64,000 nucleotides of DNA from Hallerella sp964587155 (GCA_964587155.1 CAZPKF010000002.1:1-64000); one strand, 5' to 3'; shown: positions 17,337 through 26,766, counted from the stretch's first letter. The notes: a model not told the origin generated them from the letters alone. Program-made: numbers and translations.

Positions 17337-18725
17337 ATGATGAACTTGATTCCCAGCAATCGCGTAAAACGCCTGCATTTTGTGGGCATCGGTGGAGCCG
17401 GAATGTCTGGCATTGCCGAAGTTTTGCACGAAAACGGTTTTGTCGTTACGGGCAGCGATACCGGAGACGGTCCGGCAATTCAGTATTTAAAAGATTTGGG
17501 CTTGACTATTTATTCGTCCCATGCGGCAAGCAATGTGGAAAATGCGGATTTGTTGGTCTATTCGTCGGCGGTTAAAATGGACAATCCCGAAATCGTCGAA
17601 GCGAAATCCCGTCGAATTCCCGTTGTTCGCAGAGCGGAAATGCTCGGTGAACTGATGCGGCTCAAATACACACTAGCCGTTAGCGGTACACACGGAAAGA
17701 CGACGACAACATCTATGTTGGGGTCTATTTGGGAAGCGGCTGGAGAAGATCCCACCGTGATAGTCGGCGGCGTAGTGAAGGGAAAAGGCAGCGGCGCAAA
17801 AGTCGGCCGCGGTCGTTACCTCATTGCGGAAAGCGATGAGTTTGACCGAAGTTTTCTTTCGATGATGCCTTCGTCGGCGATTATTACGAATATCGACAGA
17901 GAACATCTCGATACTTATGGGAATTTGGAAGCGATCAAAGATGCGTTTGTCGATTTTGCAAATAAAGTTCCTTTCTACGGTCAAGTTGTTGTTTGCATAG
18001 ACAATCCGAACGTTCAATCTGTTTTGTCCCGTTTCACAAAGCCGGTTGTTACATATGGGTTCAGCAGACAGGCAATCTACCGCGCGGACTCGTTTACTGC
18101 GGAAAATGGAATTTCACATTTTGAAGTGTTCAAAAACAACGAACTTTTGGGAAAGTTCACGTTGAAAGTTCCCGGAAGGCATAATGTTTTGAATGCAACG
18201 GCGGCAATCGCACTTTCGCACGAAGAAAACATTCCTGTGGAAGTAGCACAACGGGCTCTTGCTGAATTTACGGGGGTGAAACGCCGCTTTGAATTTGTCG
18301 GTGAAAGTTGTGGAATTTCTGTTTACGATGATTATGCGCACCACCCGACAGAAGCTGCGGCAACGCTTCAAGGCGCCCGCGATGCATTTCCGGACAAACG
18401 GATAGTCGTCGTGTTCCAACCGCACCTTTATACGCGTACACGAGATCAATACGAAGCTTTCGCCGAAGTTTTCGCCGATTGTGATGAGTTGATTGTTTGT
18501 GAAATTTACAAAGCGCGTGAACAGCCGATTCCGGGAATTTCCGGCAAGTTGATTTCAGATACTGCAATAGCGCGTGGGCATCAGAATGCGCACTTTGCCG
18601 GCAGTCAAGAAAATGCTGTCGAAGTTTTGAAGCGCGATGTGAAATCGGGTGACTTGGTGTTGTTTATGGGTGCTGGCGATATCTGGAAATCGGAACGTCC
18701 TTTCTTGGAGAGTCTGAAGAAATAA
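17337..18725 (+). CDS. murC: UDP-MurNAc-L-alanine ligase
   Basis: A 462-residue cytoplasmic ligase adding L-Ala to UDP-MurNAc. The N-terminal Rossmann segment HFVGIGGAGMSGIAEVL, the P-loop SGTHGKTTTTSML (near residue 118) and the C-terminal DDYAHHPTE and VFQPHLYTRTRD blocks are the MurC hallmarks. Two adjacent ATGs (17337 and 17340) are possible starts; GGGGGA lies upstream. The stop overlaps the ftsQ ATG by 1 nt (TAATG). No murB or ddl follows, unlike many dcw clusters. Confidence 0.96.
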   Translation: MMNLIPSNRVKRLHFVGIGGAGMSGIAEVLHENGFVVTGSDTGDGPAIQYLKDLGLTIYSSHAASNVENADLLVYSSAVKMDNPEIVEAKSRRIPVVRRAEMLGELMRLKYTLAVSGTHGKTTTTSMLGSIWEAAGEDPTVIVGGVVKGKGSGAKVGRGRYLIAESDEFDRSFLSMMPSSAIITNIDREHLDTYGNLEAIKDAFVDFANKVPFYGQVVVCIDNPNVQSVLSRFTKPVVTYGFSRQAIYRADSFTAENGISHFEVFKNNELLGKFTLKVPGRHNVLNATAAIALSHEENIPVEVAQRALAEFTGVKRRFEFVGESCGISVYDDYAHHPTEAAATLQGARDAFPDKRIVVVFQPHLYTRTRDQYEAFAEVFADCDELIVCEIYKAREQPIPGISGKLISDTAIARGHQNAHFAGSQENAVEVLKRDVKSGDLVLFMGAGDIWKSERPFLESLKK

Positions 18726-19534
18726 TGTCTCGCTTGGGTTACAACGCCATCAAAAACAAGAAAGCGCGCAGCGAAAAACGCAAGCGTGTTTTTGGGACAT
18801 TGGTCCAGTGGTTTGGACGAAAAGGTTGGAAAATCACCCTTGTCCTTGCTGTTTTAGGTGTTGTCGTTTGGCAAGGTTGGTTTTGGGTCAGCAAATTGAA
18901 TCCGGCGGAATTGCGCACGTTGCGAAGCGTTGATATCACAGGGAACCGGATGCTTACTTGGGAAGAAATATTGCAAGCTGCGGGCCTTGAAACGGGAATG
19001 CCGATGTCAGAAATCAATGCGGATTCCGTTCGGACGCGTCTGCTTTCTCTTCCGCTATTGCAAGAAGCGGATGTGGACGTGGGCGTATTCTGGAATGTTT
19101 CAATAAACGTCACAGAGACCGAACCCGTTATGGAAATTCTAGAGAATGATCGCTGGAAAACTTATTCTTCGCGGGGACTAGCTCTTCCTCTAGCTGCTTC
19201 TGCTGTGTTGGATTTGCCCGTTGCGACGATACACAAAAATAGGGACATTAAAATAATTGCTTCCTTTTTGCAGGCGATGCGCGAATCGGATGAAGCTCTG
19301 TATAAAAATGTGTCTCAAGTGAAAGTGGATGAAAAAAAACATGCCGTAATGGTTTATTTCCGCGATGTGAACTTTGAAGTTCTTTTTCCGATGCATGGTG
19401 ATGTGGAAAAAAGCTTTCACCACTATCGTCAACTGCTCGAAGGATTACCGAAAGAAATGAAAAATGTCAAATCTCTGGATTTGCGGTTCGAGGGCTTTGC
19501 CTACGCGAATTCGTCTGCAAAAGAGGTCAAATGA
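18725..19534 (+). CDS. ftsQ: Cell division protein FtsQ/DivIB
   Basis: A 269-residue bitopic protein. A basic cytoplasmic tail (about 37 residues with many Lys and Arg) leads into a single transmembrane helix near residues 38-57. A POTRA domain follows (LRTLRSVDITGNRMLTWEEIL, residues 60-130), then the FtsQ beta domain. It links FtsL/FtsB to FtsA and FtsW. Identification rests on POTRA sequence, topology and position between murC and ftsA. Confidence 0.9.
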   Translation: MSRLGYNAIKNKKARSEKRKRVFGTLVQWFGRKGWKITLVLAVLGVVVWQGWFWVSKLNPAELRTLRSVDITGNRMLTWEEILQAAGLETGMPMSEINADSVRTRLLSLPLLQEADVDVGVFWNVSINVTETEPVMEILENDRWKTYSSRGLALPLAASAVLDLPVATIHKNRDIKIIASFLQAMRESDEALYKNVSQVKVDEKKHAVMVYFRDVNFEVLFPMHGDVEKSFHHYRQLLEGLPKEMKNVKSLDLRFEGFAYANSSAKEVK

Positions 19535-20805
19535 TGGCGAAAGAAGAAAATATCATCGATATCGATCAAAAAAAGATTCTTGTCGGGCTGGATCTCGGCA
19601 GTTCAAAAATCGAAGTTTTTATTGGACAAGTAGAAGATGATGGTGAAATCCGCATTTTGGGATTTGGCAACCCTCCGCTGAATAAAGGCGAAGACAACGA
19701 GCTCGAAGCGACAATCAAAACGTTGAAAGTTGCGGTAGAAGCAGCGGAACGTACAAGCGGCATCGATGTCAAAGAAGTTTACGTCGGAATCGCGGGAAAC
19801 AATATTCGTTCGTTAGAAAGTCGGGCAACGATAGCGCTCCGCGATTTTGGAGGTGTTGTTTCTAGAGAATCGATGGATCGCGTTGTGGAGCAAGCGAGCG
19901 CGCTTGTGCAAAAGCCGGCAGACATGGAGATTATCCACGTTTTGCAAGACGATTATTCGCTAGATGACAGAAACGGACTTAAAAATCCATTGGGAATGGA
20001 AGGCGTCAGTTTGAGCGTTAAAGTGCAGCTGGTGCTTGCGCAGCGAGGGATTGTCCGAAATATCCACAAGGCGATTGAAGGCGCAGGGCTTTCGGTCAAA
20101 GGACTTGTGCTCGAACCTCTTGCAGATGCTGCTTGCGTTTTGGAAAAAGAAGAAAAGGAACTGGGCGTTGCGATTGTGGACATCGGGGCGACTTCTACTG
20201 ATGTTGCCGTATTCAAAGAAGACAAAGTTGTTTATACGCGGTCTTTCGATTTGGCGGGCAATGCAATTACGAAAGATATCGCTGTCGGATTGGTGACCCC
20301 GATGGCGCGGGCAGAAGAAATCAAGAAAATGTATGGAACTTGCCGCCGTTCGAATATGATTGACGACATTTCGTTTACGGTTCCCGGTATTGGCGGCCGT
20401 CCGGGAAAGGAATGCAGCCGCAAACGTTTGGCCTATATCATTTATTGTCGGATGGAAGAAATCCTCAAAAAAGTGCGGGATGATTTGCAACAGAAAAATT
20501 TCGATTCTTCGCTGGGAGCGGGAATCGTCATTACGGGCGGAACATCTCTCCTTGAAGGCACGGAAGAATTGGCTGAAGAAGTCTTCAAGGACAGAGCCGT
20601 TCGATTGGGAGGTCCCAACAAATCGGGAAAAGGTTTGAACGAAGTCACCCGGATGCCTACGCATTCAACGGGAGTTGGGCTTTTGTATTATGCGGCTATG
20701 GAAAACATCTCGCAAGAACGCCGGGAAACGAGAACGACAAAAATTGTCGGCTCGGTGGAAAACGGTTGGAAGCGTGTTTGGAATTTCCTCAAGAATTACA
20801 TTTAA
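19531..20805 (+). CDS. ftsA: Cell division protein FtsA
   Basis: A 424-residue actin-like ATPase that tethers FtsZ to the membrane. The ATP-binding phosphate loop is GLDLGSSKIEVFIG (residues 19-32). The SHS2/1C subdomain, the second phosphate motif VDIGATSTDVAVF and the TGGTSLLEG adenosine motif are visible. The last residues (VENGWKRVWNFLKNYI) form an amphipathic helix suited to membrane binding. The internal RPGKECSRKRLA stretch is unusually basic. It overlaps ftsQ by 4 nt and is separated from ftsZ by 36 nt. Confidence 0.95.
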   Translation: MMAKEENIIDIDQKKILVGLDLGSSKIEVFIGQVEDDGEIRILGFGNPPLNKGEDNELEATIKTLKVAVEAAERTSGIDVKEVYVGIAGNNIRSLESRATIALRDFGGVVSRESMDRVVEQASALVQKPADMEIIHVLQDDYSLDDRNGLKNPLGMEGVSLSVKVQLVLAQRGIVRNIHKAIEGAGLSVKGLVLEPLADAACVLEKEEKELGVAIVDIGATSTDVAVFKEDKVVYTRSFDLAGNAITKDIAVGLVTPMARAEEIKKMYGTCRRSNMIDDISFTVPGIGGRPGKECSRKRLAYIIYCRMEEILKKVRDDLQQKNFDSSLGAGIVITGGTSLLEGTEELAEEVFKDRAVRLGGPNKSGKGLNEVTRMPTHSTGVGLLYYAAMENISQERRETRTTKIVGSVENGWKRVWNFLKNYI

Positions 20806-20841
20806 AAAGTGGAATAAAAACAACAAACAGGGAGAAAAACA

Positions 20842-22266
20842 ATGATCGAATCACAAAACAACATGGCCTCGGAAAATTCCGGAAAAAGGCACATTATTGA
20901 AATCGATAACAACGAACACACGGCGAAAATCAAAATCGTCGGTGTCGGCGGCGCCGGCGGAAACGCGGTGAATCGCATGGTCAACATGAATATCAAAAAT
21001 GTTGAATTTATCGCTATCAATACAGACGCTTTGGCCTTGGATAAAAACTTGGCCGATGAAAAAATTGCCATTGGTCAAAAAACGACGAAAACTCTTGGCG
21101 CAGGTGCCAAGCCGGAAGTTGGCCGTCAAGCGTTGATGGAAGACAAGGAAATTGTCGAAAAGAAGCTTGAAGGGGCTGACATGGTGTTCATTTCTGCGGG
21201 AATGGGCGGAGGAACGGGAACTGGTGCCGCTCCTGTCGTTGCGGAAATTGCGCGCAAACTGGGCATTTTGACGGTTGCCGTTGTCACGATGCCTTTCAAA
21301 TGGGAAGGTCCCATTCGCCGTCGAAATGCGGAAAAGGGCCTTGCTGATTTGCGCAAAATGGTGGATTCGATTATCGTCATCAACAATCAGCGGATTTTGG
21401 AAGTCATTGAAAAGAACACGCAAATGAAAGATGCGTTCCTCAAAGTGGATGAAGTCTTGGGAAATGCGGTCCGCAGCATTTGCGACATTATGTTCATCCA
21501 TGGAACAATCAATGCCGACTTCAACGATGCGAAAACGATTATGGCGAACGGCGGTTCCGCATTGATGGGAACGGGATGCGCTTCTGGAGAAGGCAGAACG
21601 TTGAAAGCGGCTGCAGATGCGATTTCTTGCCCGCTGCTCGACAATGTTCAAATTGGCGGATCTTCTGGCGTGCTTATCAATGTGGCCCACGGAGAAAACT
21701 TCTCCATGTTCGAATACAATGAAGCCATGGAATATCTTTACGAACAGATCGGCGAAGAGAACATGCCCAATATTATTGCAGGCGATGTGACTATTCCTGA
21801 TTTGGGCGACCGCGTAAGCATTACTGTGATTGCGACTGGATTTGACAAAGTGAACGAAGAAGAGGAAAGTTCGCCTGTTGAAATGTCTCCGGCGAAACCG
21901 CATGTGGAACAGTCTATTCCGCGCGCGACGACGGATTTCGTGGCTCTTTCTCAACCAGAGAAACCCATTGCGCGTCCGAATATGCCGTCTCCGACAATGC
22001 GCACTCATGTCATAGAAGCGGTTCGTGAAACACCGACAGTTTCACCGGCGACTTCTTTTGGAGACAAGGACTTTGACGTGCGTCAACACGCTTCGAATCA
22101 CGAAGAAGAATTGACCCTTGCGGATGCTCCGACGATGGCGATGCCAAAATCCCAAATCGCAGCTACGGTTGCGGCTGAGGACAATGGCGCTTTTGCTGAA
22201 GAACCTTCTTCGAATTGGGTGCCCGCTTATTTTAATCACAAAACGTTGTCCGAAGACGACTTTTAA
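20842..22266 (+). CDS. ftsZ: Cell division GTPase FtsZ
   Basis: A 474-residue tubulin-like GTPase forming the Z ring. The core starts near residue 30 (KIVGVGGAGGNAVNRM), after an extension of about 30 polar residues. The tubulin signature GGGTGTGAAP is near residue 120 and NADFNDAKTIM carries the T7 loop. Beyond residue 335 comes a long Pro/Ser/Thr/Glu-rich linker of about 125 residues. The protein ends in a conserved-tail-like WVPAYFNHK, the likely FtsA/ZipA-docking peptide, followed by an acidic end. GGGAG lies upstream of the ATG. It is the last gene of the dcw operon and is followed by a terminator. Confidence 0.97.
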   Translation: MIESQNNMASENSGKRHIIEIDNNEHTAKIKIVGVGGAGGNAVNRMVNMNIKNVEFIAINTDALALDKNLADEKIAIGQKTTKTLGAGAKPEVGRQALMEDKEIVEKKLEGADMVFISAGMGGGTGTGAAPVVAEIARKLGILTVAVVTMPFKWEGPIRRRNAEKGLADLRKMVDSIIVINNQRILEVIEKNTQMKDAFLKVDEVLGNAVRSICDIMFIHGTINADFNDAKTIMANGGSALMGTGCASGEGRTLKAAADAISCPLLDNVQIGGSSGVLINVAHGENFSMFEYNEAMEYLYEQIGEENMPNIIAGDVTIPDLGDRVSITVIATGFDKVNEEEESSPVEMSPAKPHVEQSIPRATTDFVALSQPEKPIARPNMPSPTMRTHVIEAVRETPTVSPATSFGDKDFDVRQHASNHEEELTLADAPTMAMPKSQIAATVAAEDNGAFAEEPSSNWVPAYFNHKTLSEDDF

Positions 22267-22305
22267 AATCGACATTTCCACAACAACAAAGGCTTGCGTG
22301 GTATC

Positions 22306-22330
22306 CCTGCTGCGCAGGTCTTTTTTTTTG
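22306..22330 (+). terminator. Terminator of the dcw operon
   Basis: CCTGC-TGC-GCAGG (22306-22318) followed by TC and nine T; an alternative longer pairing begins at CTTGCG. It lies 40 nt after the ftsZ stop. Confidence 0.8.
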
Positions 22331-22356
22331 AATGCAATTTCTGAAAAAGATTAATG

Positions 22357-22362
22357 TATATT
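22357..22362 (+). promoter_or_regulatory. TATATT -10 element, 22370 gene
   Basis: TATATT ends 7 nt before the ATG at 22370 and no Shine-Dalgarno site is present; a leader of 0-1 nt is predicted. Confidence 0.45.
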
Positions 22363-22369
22363 CCTTTTG

Positions 22370-22795
22370 ATGCCGAATGTCGAAGCCATAATCCGTGAAC
22401 GTTCTCCGTTTCTTCAAGAAGATTCTGTCGTTTTTCAGGAATTGGTTCATTTCTTTGATGAAAAATCCCAAGTCATTTCCAGTTTGCAGGACTTGCGGGA
22501 ATTTTTACTTCCGCGGCGGCTTTATAAAGTGATTAAAGTTCAAGGCGAAAATTTAATGCGGTGCGCTTATGCGTTAATTGACAATCATCCCGAATGTTTG
22601 AACGCGCTTGGGATGCTCCGCTATTACCGCTCTCCCGGGAAAATTCCTTGGCAAGAATTGGAAAAAGCGGAAAATGTCATATCCAATTCTCTAACGATGG
22701 ATCTTTACGGCTGGGCTCCGGATGCTTTCACCGCGTTTGAAAATACGGGTGATGAACGCTATGAATTGACAGCGATTCTCGCCATTTCGTTCTGA
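22370..22795 (+). CDS. Hypothetical protein
   Basis: A 141-residue soluble protein with no signal peptide that I do not recognise. It looks all-alpha. Helix-like segments (ENLMRCAYALIDNHPECLNALGMLRYY) alternate with a conserved-looking middle (FLLPRRLYKVIKVQGENLMRC), and it ends in LTAILAISF. The start was taken as the ATG at 22370 because a TATATT box lies 7 nt upstream; a TTG immediately before it is an alternative. It stands between the dcw terminator and a TPR protein gene with its own promoter, so it is probably monocistronic. Confidence 0.6.
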   Translation: MPNVEAIIRERSPFLQEDSVVFQELVHFFDEKSQVISSLQDLREFLLPRRLYKVIKVQGENLMRCAYALIDNHPECLNALGMLRYYRSPGKIPWQELEKAENVISNSLTMDLYGWAPDAFTAFENTGDERYELTAILAISF

Positions 22796-22814
22796 ACACT
22801 TTATTTGCTTTTTC

Positions 22815-22820
22815 TATTTT
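22815..22820 (+). promoter_or_regulatory. TATTTT -10 element, TPR gene
   Basis: TATTTT ends 7 nt before the ATG at 22828 in an AT-rich leader without a ribosome site, predicting a near-leaderless mRNA. Confidence 0.4.
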
Positions 22821-22827
22821 TCACTTT

Positions 22828-24033
22828 ATGAAAAGTATCCGTGGAGTTCTGTTTTTTTGTTTCGCGTCGTTGGCTTTTGCGGCGGAAGATCCCCGTTTTG
22901 AACAAGGAGCCCGGTTTGAATCCTTGGGCCAATATGAAAAGGCTCTAGGCGAATACCGCTCCATTTTGGCTTCGGATCCGCATAATGCCAAAGCTTTTTG
23001 TGCAGCGGGAACGGCCCGTTTTAAAATGAACGATTACAAGGGAGCGATTGCCAATTACCGTTTGGCGTTGAAACATTCTCCCCAGATGCAGGCTGCTTCC
23101 GAGGGTATCGCGAAATCGTGCGAAAAATTGGGAAAGGCCCGCTCGACGGTTGCCGAATGCAAAACGGAAACCCCGAAAAAGCAAGATGCCGCGCCAAAAT
23201 CGGAAAACGTGGCTAAGAGCGCAGCGGATTCCAAATACTCCTATTCTTCGGAGGCGTTCATCAAAGCGAAACAGGCTTTTAATGCGAAAGAATATAAGAC
23301 GGCTTGTTCTGCGGCGCGGGAAGTTCTGTTGAAAGAACCGGGAAATCCGGGAGCTTATTATTATGCTGGTGCAGGCCGCTACGAATTGGGAGAATTAGAC
23401 AAAGCGGAATACAATTTGAAACGCTCGTTCGATTATCCGGAGCTGGGATACAATGCGCATTATTACCTTTCTCTCATTTACCGGAAGCAGGGAAAGAAAA
23501 TGGCGGAAAAAGAAGAGCTGGAAAAATACGTGTCGCTTTCGAAAAATGAATCCGCATTGGCACAAGCGAAGTCGCGTATTGCGGAACTTTCGAATCAAGA
23601 GCAAAAAACTCTTTCGGAAACGCCTGCAATTTCCGAATCCCAACCGGATAAATCCAAGACACCGGAGAAGGTGGAAGAAAAACAGAGCGAAGTCGCAGCC
23701 GCTCCCGAAGCGAAGCCCGTTTCAAATCCTGCGCCAAAACCGGTGGCTAACACGCTTGAATCGGCGAACGAAGCGTTTCGCACGGGGGATTTCTCTGCGG
23801 CCCTGTCGCAATACCAGGCGTTGTTGAAAAAGTCCCGGGATGAAAATGTCAAGGCTTTTGTACTTCTGCAAATAGGAAACGTTTACCGCAATCGGCGTGA
23901 CTTCCGTTCGGCAGTAGCCAAATTCCGCGAATCGGTGGAGCTTTATCCAAATTCCGACTGGGCGAACGAAGCTAGCCGCGCCTGGGAAGACGCTGTGTGG
24001 CAGCAAAAGAATGCGGATAAATTACCGCGATAA
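22828..24033 (+). CDS. Secreted tetratricopeptide-repeat protein
   Basis: A 401-residue exported protein. A signal peptide covers residues 1-19 (cleaved after FASLAFA). Two groups of TPR motifs are seen: residues 20-95 (GARFESLGQYEKALGEYRSIL and the following repeat) and 145-230. A Pro/Glu/Lys/Ser-rich linker (about residues 255-305) separates these from a last pair of TPRs (NEAFRTGDFSAALSQYQALL, residues 312-395). The last repeats resemble the YbgF/CpoB type that coordinates outer-membrane constriction and wall synthesis. Closeness to ftsZ would suit that role, but this is inference. It converges with rlmI. Confidence 0.8.
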   Translation: MKSIRGVLFFCFASLAFAAEDPRFEQGARFESLGQYEKALGEYRSILASDPHNAKAFCAAGTARFKMNDYKGAIANYRLALKHSPQMQAASEGIAKSCEKLGKARSTVAECKTETPKKQDAAPKSENVAKSAADSKYSYSSEAFIKAKQAFNAKEYKTACSAAREVLLKEPGNPGAYYYAGAGRYELGELDKAEYNLKRSFDYPELGYNAHYYLSLIYRKQGKKMAEKEELEKYVSLSKNESALAQAKSRIAELSNQEQKTLSETPAISESQPDKSKTPEKVEEKQSEVAAAPEAKPVSNPAPKPVANTLESANEAFRTGDFSAALSQYQALLKKSRDENVKAFVLLQIGNVYRNRRDFRSAVAKFRESVELYPNSDWANEASRAWEDAVWQQKNADKLPR

Positions 24034-24046
24034 GGAATGTCGGAAT

Positions 24047-25249
24047 TTATTCCACTTCTAACAGCAGCCCTTTCAGGTATTGCCCTTCGGGGAAAGATGT
24101 CTTGACAGGATGATCTGCGGGCTGCCCAAAACGCCCGATGATTTGAACGTCTCTGCGGGCGTCGACGGCGGCATCGGCAACAATTTTTTGGAACAAATCC
24201 ATTCCCATTAAACCGGAACAGCTGAATGTGGCCAAAATTCCTTTTGGCGCAAGGAGCTTTAAGGCTAGCAAATTGATGTCTTTGTACCCGCGGGCGCCTT
24301 TTTCTAAATGGGATTTGCTTTCGATGAATTTGGGCGGATCCAAGACAATTAAATCAAATGTTTGACGGCTGTCCCTGCACTTTCGCAAATAAGCGAAGAC
24401 ATCGGCTTCCAAAAGTTCTACCCGGTTGACGTCAAAACCGTTTTTTTGAACAAGGCGTTTGGCGATGGAAAGAGCGTCTTTGGAAACGTCGACTTCGGTG
24501 ACGGAAACTGCCCCGTTTTGCAAGGCAAATAGTCCAAAACCGCCGGTATAGGAAAAACAATTCAACACGTGTTTTCCACGGGCAAATTTTCCAACGGCGT
24601 ACCGGGCGTCGCGTTGATCTAGATAATAACCGGTCTTGTGGCCGTTCCAAACATCAATTTCAAAGGCAATGCCGTTTTCTCGCATTTCAACAGGTGTCGT
24701 TGGAACGGAACCGAAAACGACTTCTTTTCGCAGGGGCAATCCTTCTTTTTTTCGGACATCGGAATCGGAACGTTCCAGTATGCCCTTGGGATGAATCTTT
24801 TCCGCCAAAATATCGTATAACGTTGTGCGGAATTTTTCGGCTCCCGCCGAAAGAATTTCTACGGACAGTGTATCGCCGTATTTGTCGACGATGCAGCCAG
24901 GAATTCCATCGTTTTCCGCATTGATCAAACGGAACGCCGATTGGGAATCGGCTACGTCAAAACCTCGGCTCCGACGGTTTTCAATTGCGCTGTCGATGAC
25001 TTTCGAAAAAAAATCCTTGTTGATGGAAACGTTTTTTTCAAAAGTCCAAAATCGGGCGCGGATTTGAGATTCTGGCGAATAGGCGGCCAATCCTAAAAAT
25101 TCGCCGTCTGCAGAACGTACTTCAACGGTTTCGCCGCTTGAAAGGTTTCCTGAAACGTGGGAAATTGCCCCGCTGAAAATCCACGGATGCCGGAGCTTTG
25201 CGGATTTGTCCCGGCCTTTGGAAAGGATGAGCGTCGGGAGGTGTGACAT
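24047..25249 (-). CDS. rlmI: 23S rRNA methyltransferase, RlmI/YccW type
   Basis: A 400-residue class I SAM-dependent methyltransferase with an N-terminal PUA domain (residues 1-80: SKGRDKSAKLRHPWIFSGAI), a central EEHEE-like domain and a C-terminal Rossmann domain. Motif I is VLNCFSYTGGFGLFA and motif IV is LDPPKF, followed by KGARGYKDINLLALKLL. E. coli RlmI methylates C1962 of 23S rRNA; the same target is likely but not proven here. It is the last gene of a leftward operon and its start overlaps the thrH stop by one base (TAATG). Confidence 0.9.
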   Translation of the reverse strand: MSHLPTLILSKGRDKSAKLRHPWIFSGAISHVSGNLSSGETVEVRSADGEFLGLAAYSPESQIRARFWTFEKNVSINKDFFSKVIDSAIENRRSRGFDVADSQSAFRLINAENDGIPGCIVDKYGDTLSVEILSAGAEKFRTTLYDILAEKIHPKGILERSDSDVRKKEGLPLRKEVVFGSVPTTPVEMRENGIAFEIDVWNGHKTGYYLDQRDARYAVGKFARGKHVLNCFSYTGGFGLFALQNGAVSVTEVDVSKDALSIAKRLVQKNGFDVNRVELLEADVFAYLRKCRDSRQTFDLIVLDPPKFIESKSHLEKGARGYKDINLLALKLLAPKGILATFSCSGLMGMDLFQKIVADAAVDARRDVQIIGRFGQPADHPVKTSFPEGQYLKGLLLEVE

Positions 25250-25866
25250 TAAAGCGAGTCCTGGAACTGGTGGAAACTGTCAAGGAGTTCCTTGTATGAA
25301 GTGGCTGCGGAAAGTTGTGGGAATTTCTCGGTGACATTTTTCGGCGCAAAAAGGAATGAGCCTTTGTTTGCCGCAAGAAGCATTCCGGTGTCGTTGAAAG
25401 AGTCCCCGGCGGAAAAAACTTTGAAATTCAACGCTCGGAGGGATTCGACGGTCTTTCTTTTCTGATCTTGCAAACGCAAACGGTAACCGGTAATGGAATC
25501 GTTTTCCACAATCAGGTTGTGGCAAAAAATCGTCGGGAATCCCATTTTACGGATAAGCGGGTAGGCGAATTCTTGGAAGGTATCCGAAAGAATGATCACT
25601 TGGGCTTCATCGCGCAAGGTGTTTAAAAAATCAATTGCGCCGTCGAGTAGCGGCAAGTTGCCGATGATTTCTTGGATGTCGGAGAGTTTCAGGTGCTCTC
25701 GGTCGAGGATGTTCAAACGCCCGCGCATCAGTTCATCGTAATCCTGAACATCCCGGGTAGTCAGCCGCAGTTCGGGAATTCCCGTTTTTTCGGCGACAGC
25801 AATCCAAATTTCTGGGGTCAGAACCCCTTCCATGTCTAAAGTGACAACGCATTGTTTGGTGAACAT
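25249..25866 (-). CDS. thrH: Phosphoserine phosphatase / homoserine phosphotransferase ThrH
   Basis: A 205-residue HAD-superfamily enzyme. The nucleophile motif is LDMEGVLTPEIW (residues 10-21), with Glu in place of the usual hydrophobic residue as in ThrH. Motif II is ILSDTFQEF, and the acidic motif III is FSAGDSFNDTGML. Size equals that of Pseudomonas ThrH, which dephosphorylates phosphoserine and can transfer phosphate to homoserine. The ATG at 25866 was chosen because the longer upstream frame reads into the hslO gene; the two are 8 nt apart. It lies between hslO and rlmI. Confidence 0.88.
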   Translation of the reverse strand: MFTKQCVVTLDMEGVLTPEIWIAVAEKTGIPELRLTTRDVQDYDELMRGRLNILDREHLKLSDIQEIIGNLPLLDGAIDFLNTLRDEAQVIILSDTFQEFAYPLIRKMGFPTIFCHNLIVENDSITGYRLRLQDQKRKTVESLRALNFKVFSAGDSFNDTGMLLAANKGSFLFAPKNVTEKFPQLSAATSYKELLDSFHQFQDSL

Positions 25867-25874
25867 AATTTTTC

Positions 25875-26762
25875 TTATTGAAGAAGACGATCGTTGAGAA
25901 TGTCTTGAATTTCGTCTGGGGTGACAATGTATTTGTTGCGGCAGAAATCGCAAACGAGTTCAATGTTTTTGCCGTCTTGAACAAGTTCCTGCAAATCTTC
26001 GCTGGGAATGCTGGCCAAGGTTGAAAGGGAGCGCACCTTGCTGCACGGACAGTAAGGCTGCGGCGTGATTTCGCGGACAACTGTCACTGGGTAATCGCCG
26101 GAGATGGCTTTCATTAAGGCGTTTAAGTTGTATCGGTTGCCATCAAAAAATTCAGAAAATGCGGGGAGTATGGCGATTTGACCTTCCAATGCGGAAAGTT
26201 CTTCGTCGGAAATATCTGCAAAGGGTTCCAAGTAAAATCCAATGGCGTAGTCGAGTTTCGTCGGGTCGGCAGCGTTCAGGCGAGCTTCGATTCCCACGGC
26301 AGAACGCGTCTGGGCGGATTGGTACATGAATACGGAAAGATTGCGACCCATGCTTTCTGAAACGGCTTCAATGATGCTTTCACTAGCGCGTTTGCCTTTT
26401 TCATTCAATGTGACAACTTCGAATCGCTGGGGGGAAAGCGCCGGTTCGTATTTTTTGTTTTGTTGAATTTCACTCTGCGGAATCATGGCGCGGACAAGTC
26501 CCATGGGTGTGGAGTCCGCTTCGGCGAACGTGATGTCTCCGTCGAATGTCACTCTGACACAGACAGTCCCGGCGAATTTCAATCCCGAAGAGAGAATGAG
26601 CGAAGCGATGGAAGTCTCGGCAAGGAGTTTCAGCGCTTCTGACGACGCACCGTGCTTTTGCCCGATTTCTTCGGCACCGCGGGTGAAATCGACAAGGACA
26701 AGTCGAAAGGGAACACGCTTTCCTGTAGCGCGGATCAGACGGTCTTGTTGCATATTTTCCAT
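25875..26762 (-). CDS. hslO: Redox-regulated chaperone Hsp33
   Basis: A 295-residue cytoplasmic holdase that is activated by oxidation. The zinc site is complete: C238-P-C240 and C271-D-F-C274. The N-terminal core contains FTRGAEEIGQKHGAS and the region of the LKF..TVCVRVTFDGDITFAEAD pattern. The ATG at 26762 was preferred to the TTG at 26786 because a TATATTTG box ends exactly 4 nt before it; an ATG at 26753 is the alternative. It heads the hslO-thrH-rlmI operon and is divergent from a secreted-protein gene. No Shine-Dalgarno site is visible. Confidence 0.93.
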   Translation of the reverse strand: MENMQQDRLIRATGKRVPFRLVLVDFTRGAEEIGQKHGASSEALKLLAETSIASLILSSGLKFAGTVCVRVTFDGDITFAEADSTPMGLVRAMIPQSEIQQNKKYEPALSPQRFEVVTLNEKGKRASESIIEAVSESMGRNLSVFMYQSAQTRSAVGIEARLNAADPTKLDYAIGFYLEPFADISDEELSALEGQIAILPAFSEFFDGNRYNLNALMKAISGDYPVTVVREITPQPYCPCSKVRSLSTLASIPSEDLQELVQDGKNIELVCDFCRNKYIVTPDEIQDILNDRLLQ

Positions 26763-26766
26763 ATTG

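Noticed and set aside
20851..22008. 385-residue antisense open frame opposite ftsZ
   Set aside because: Shadow of ftsZ; composition rich in His and Arg as expected from reverse reading.
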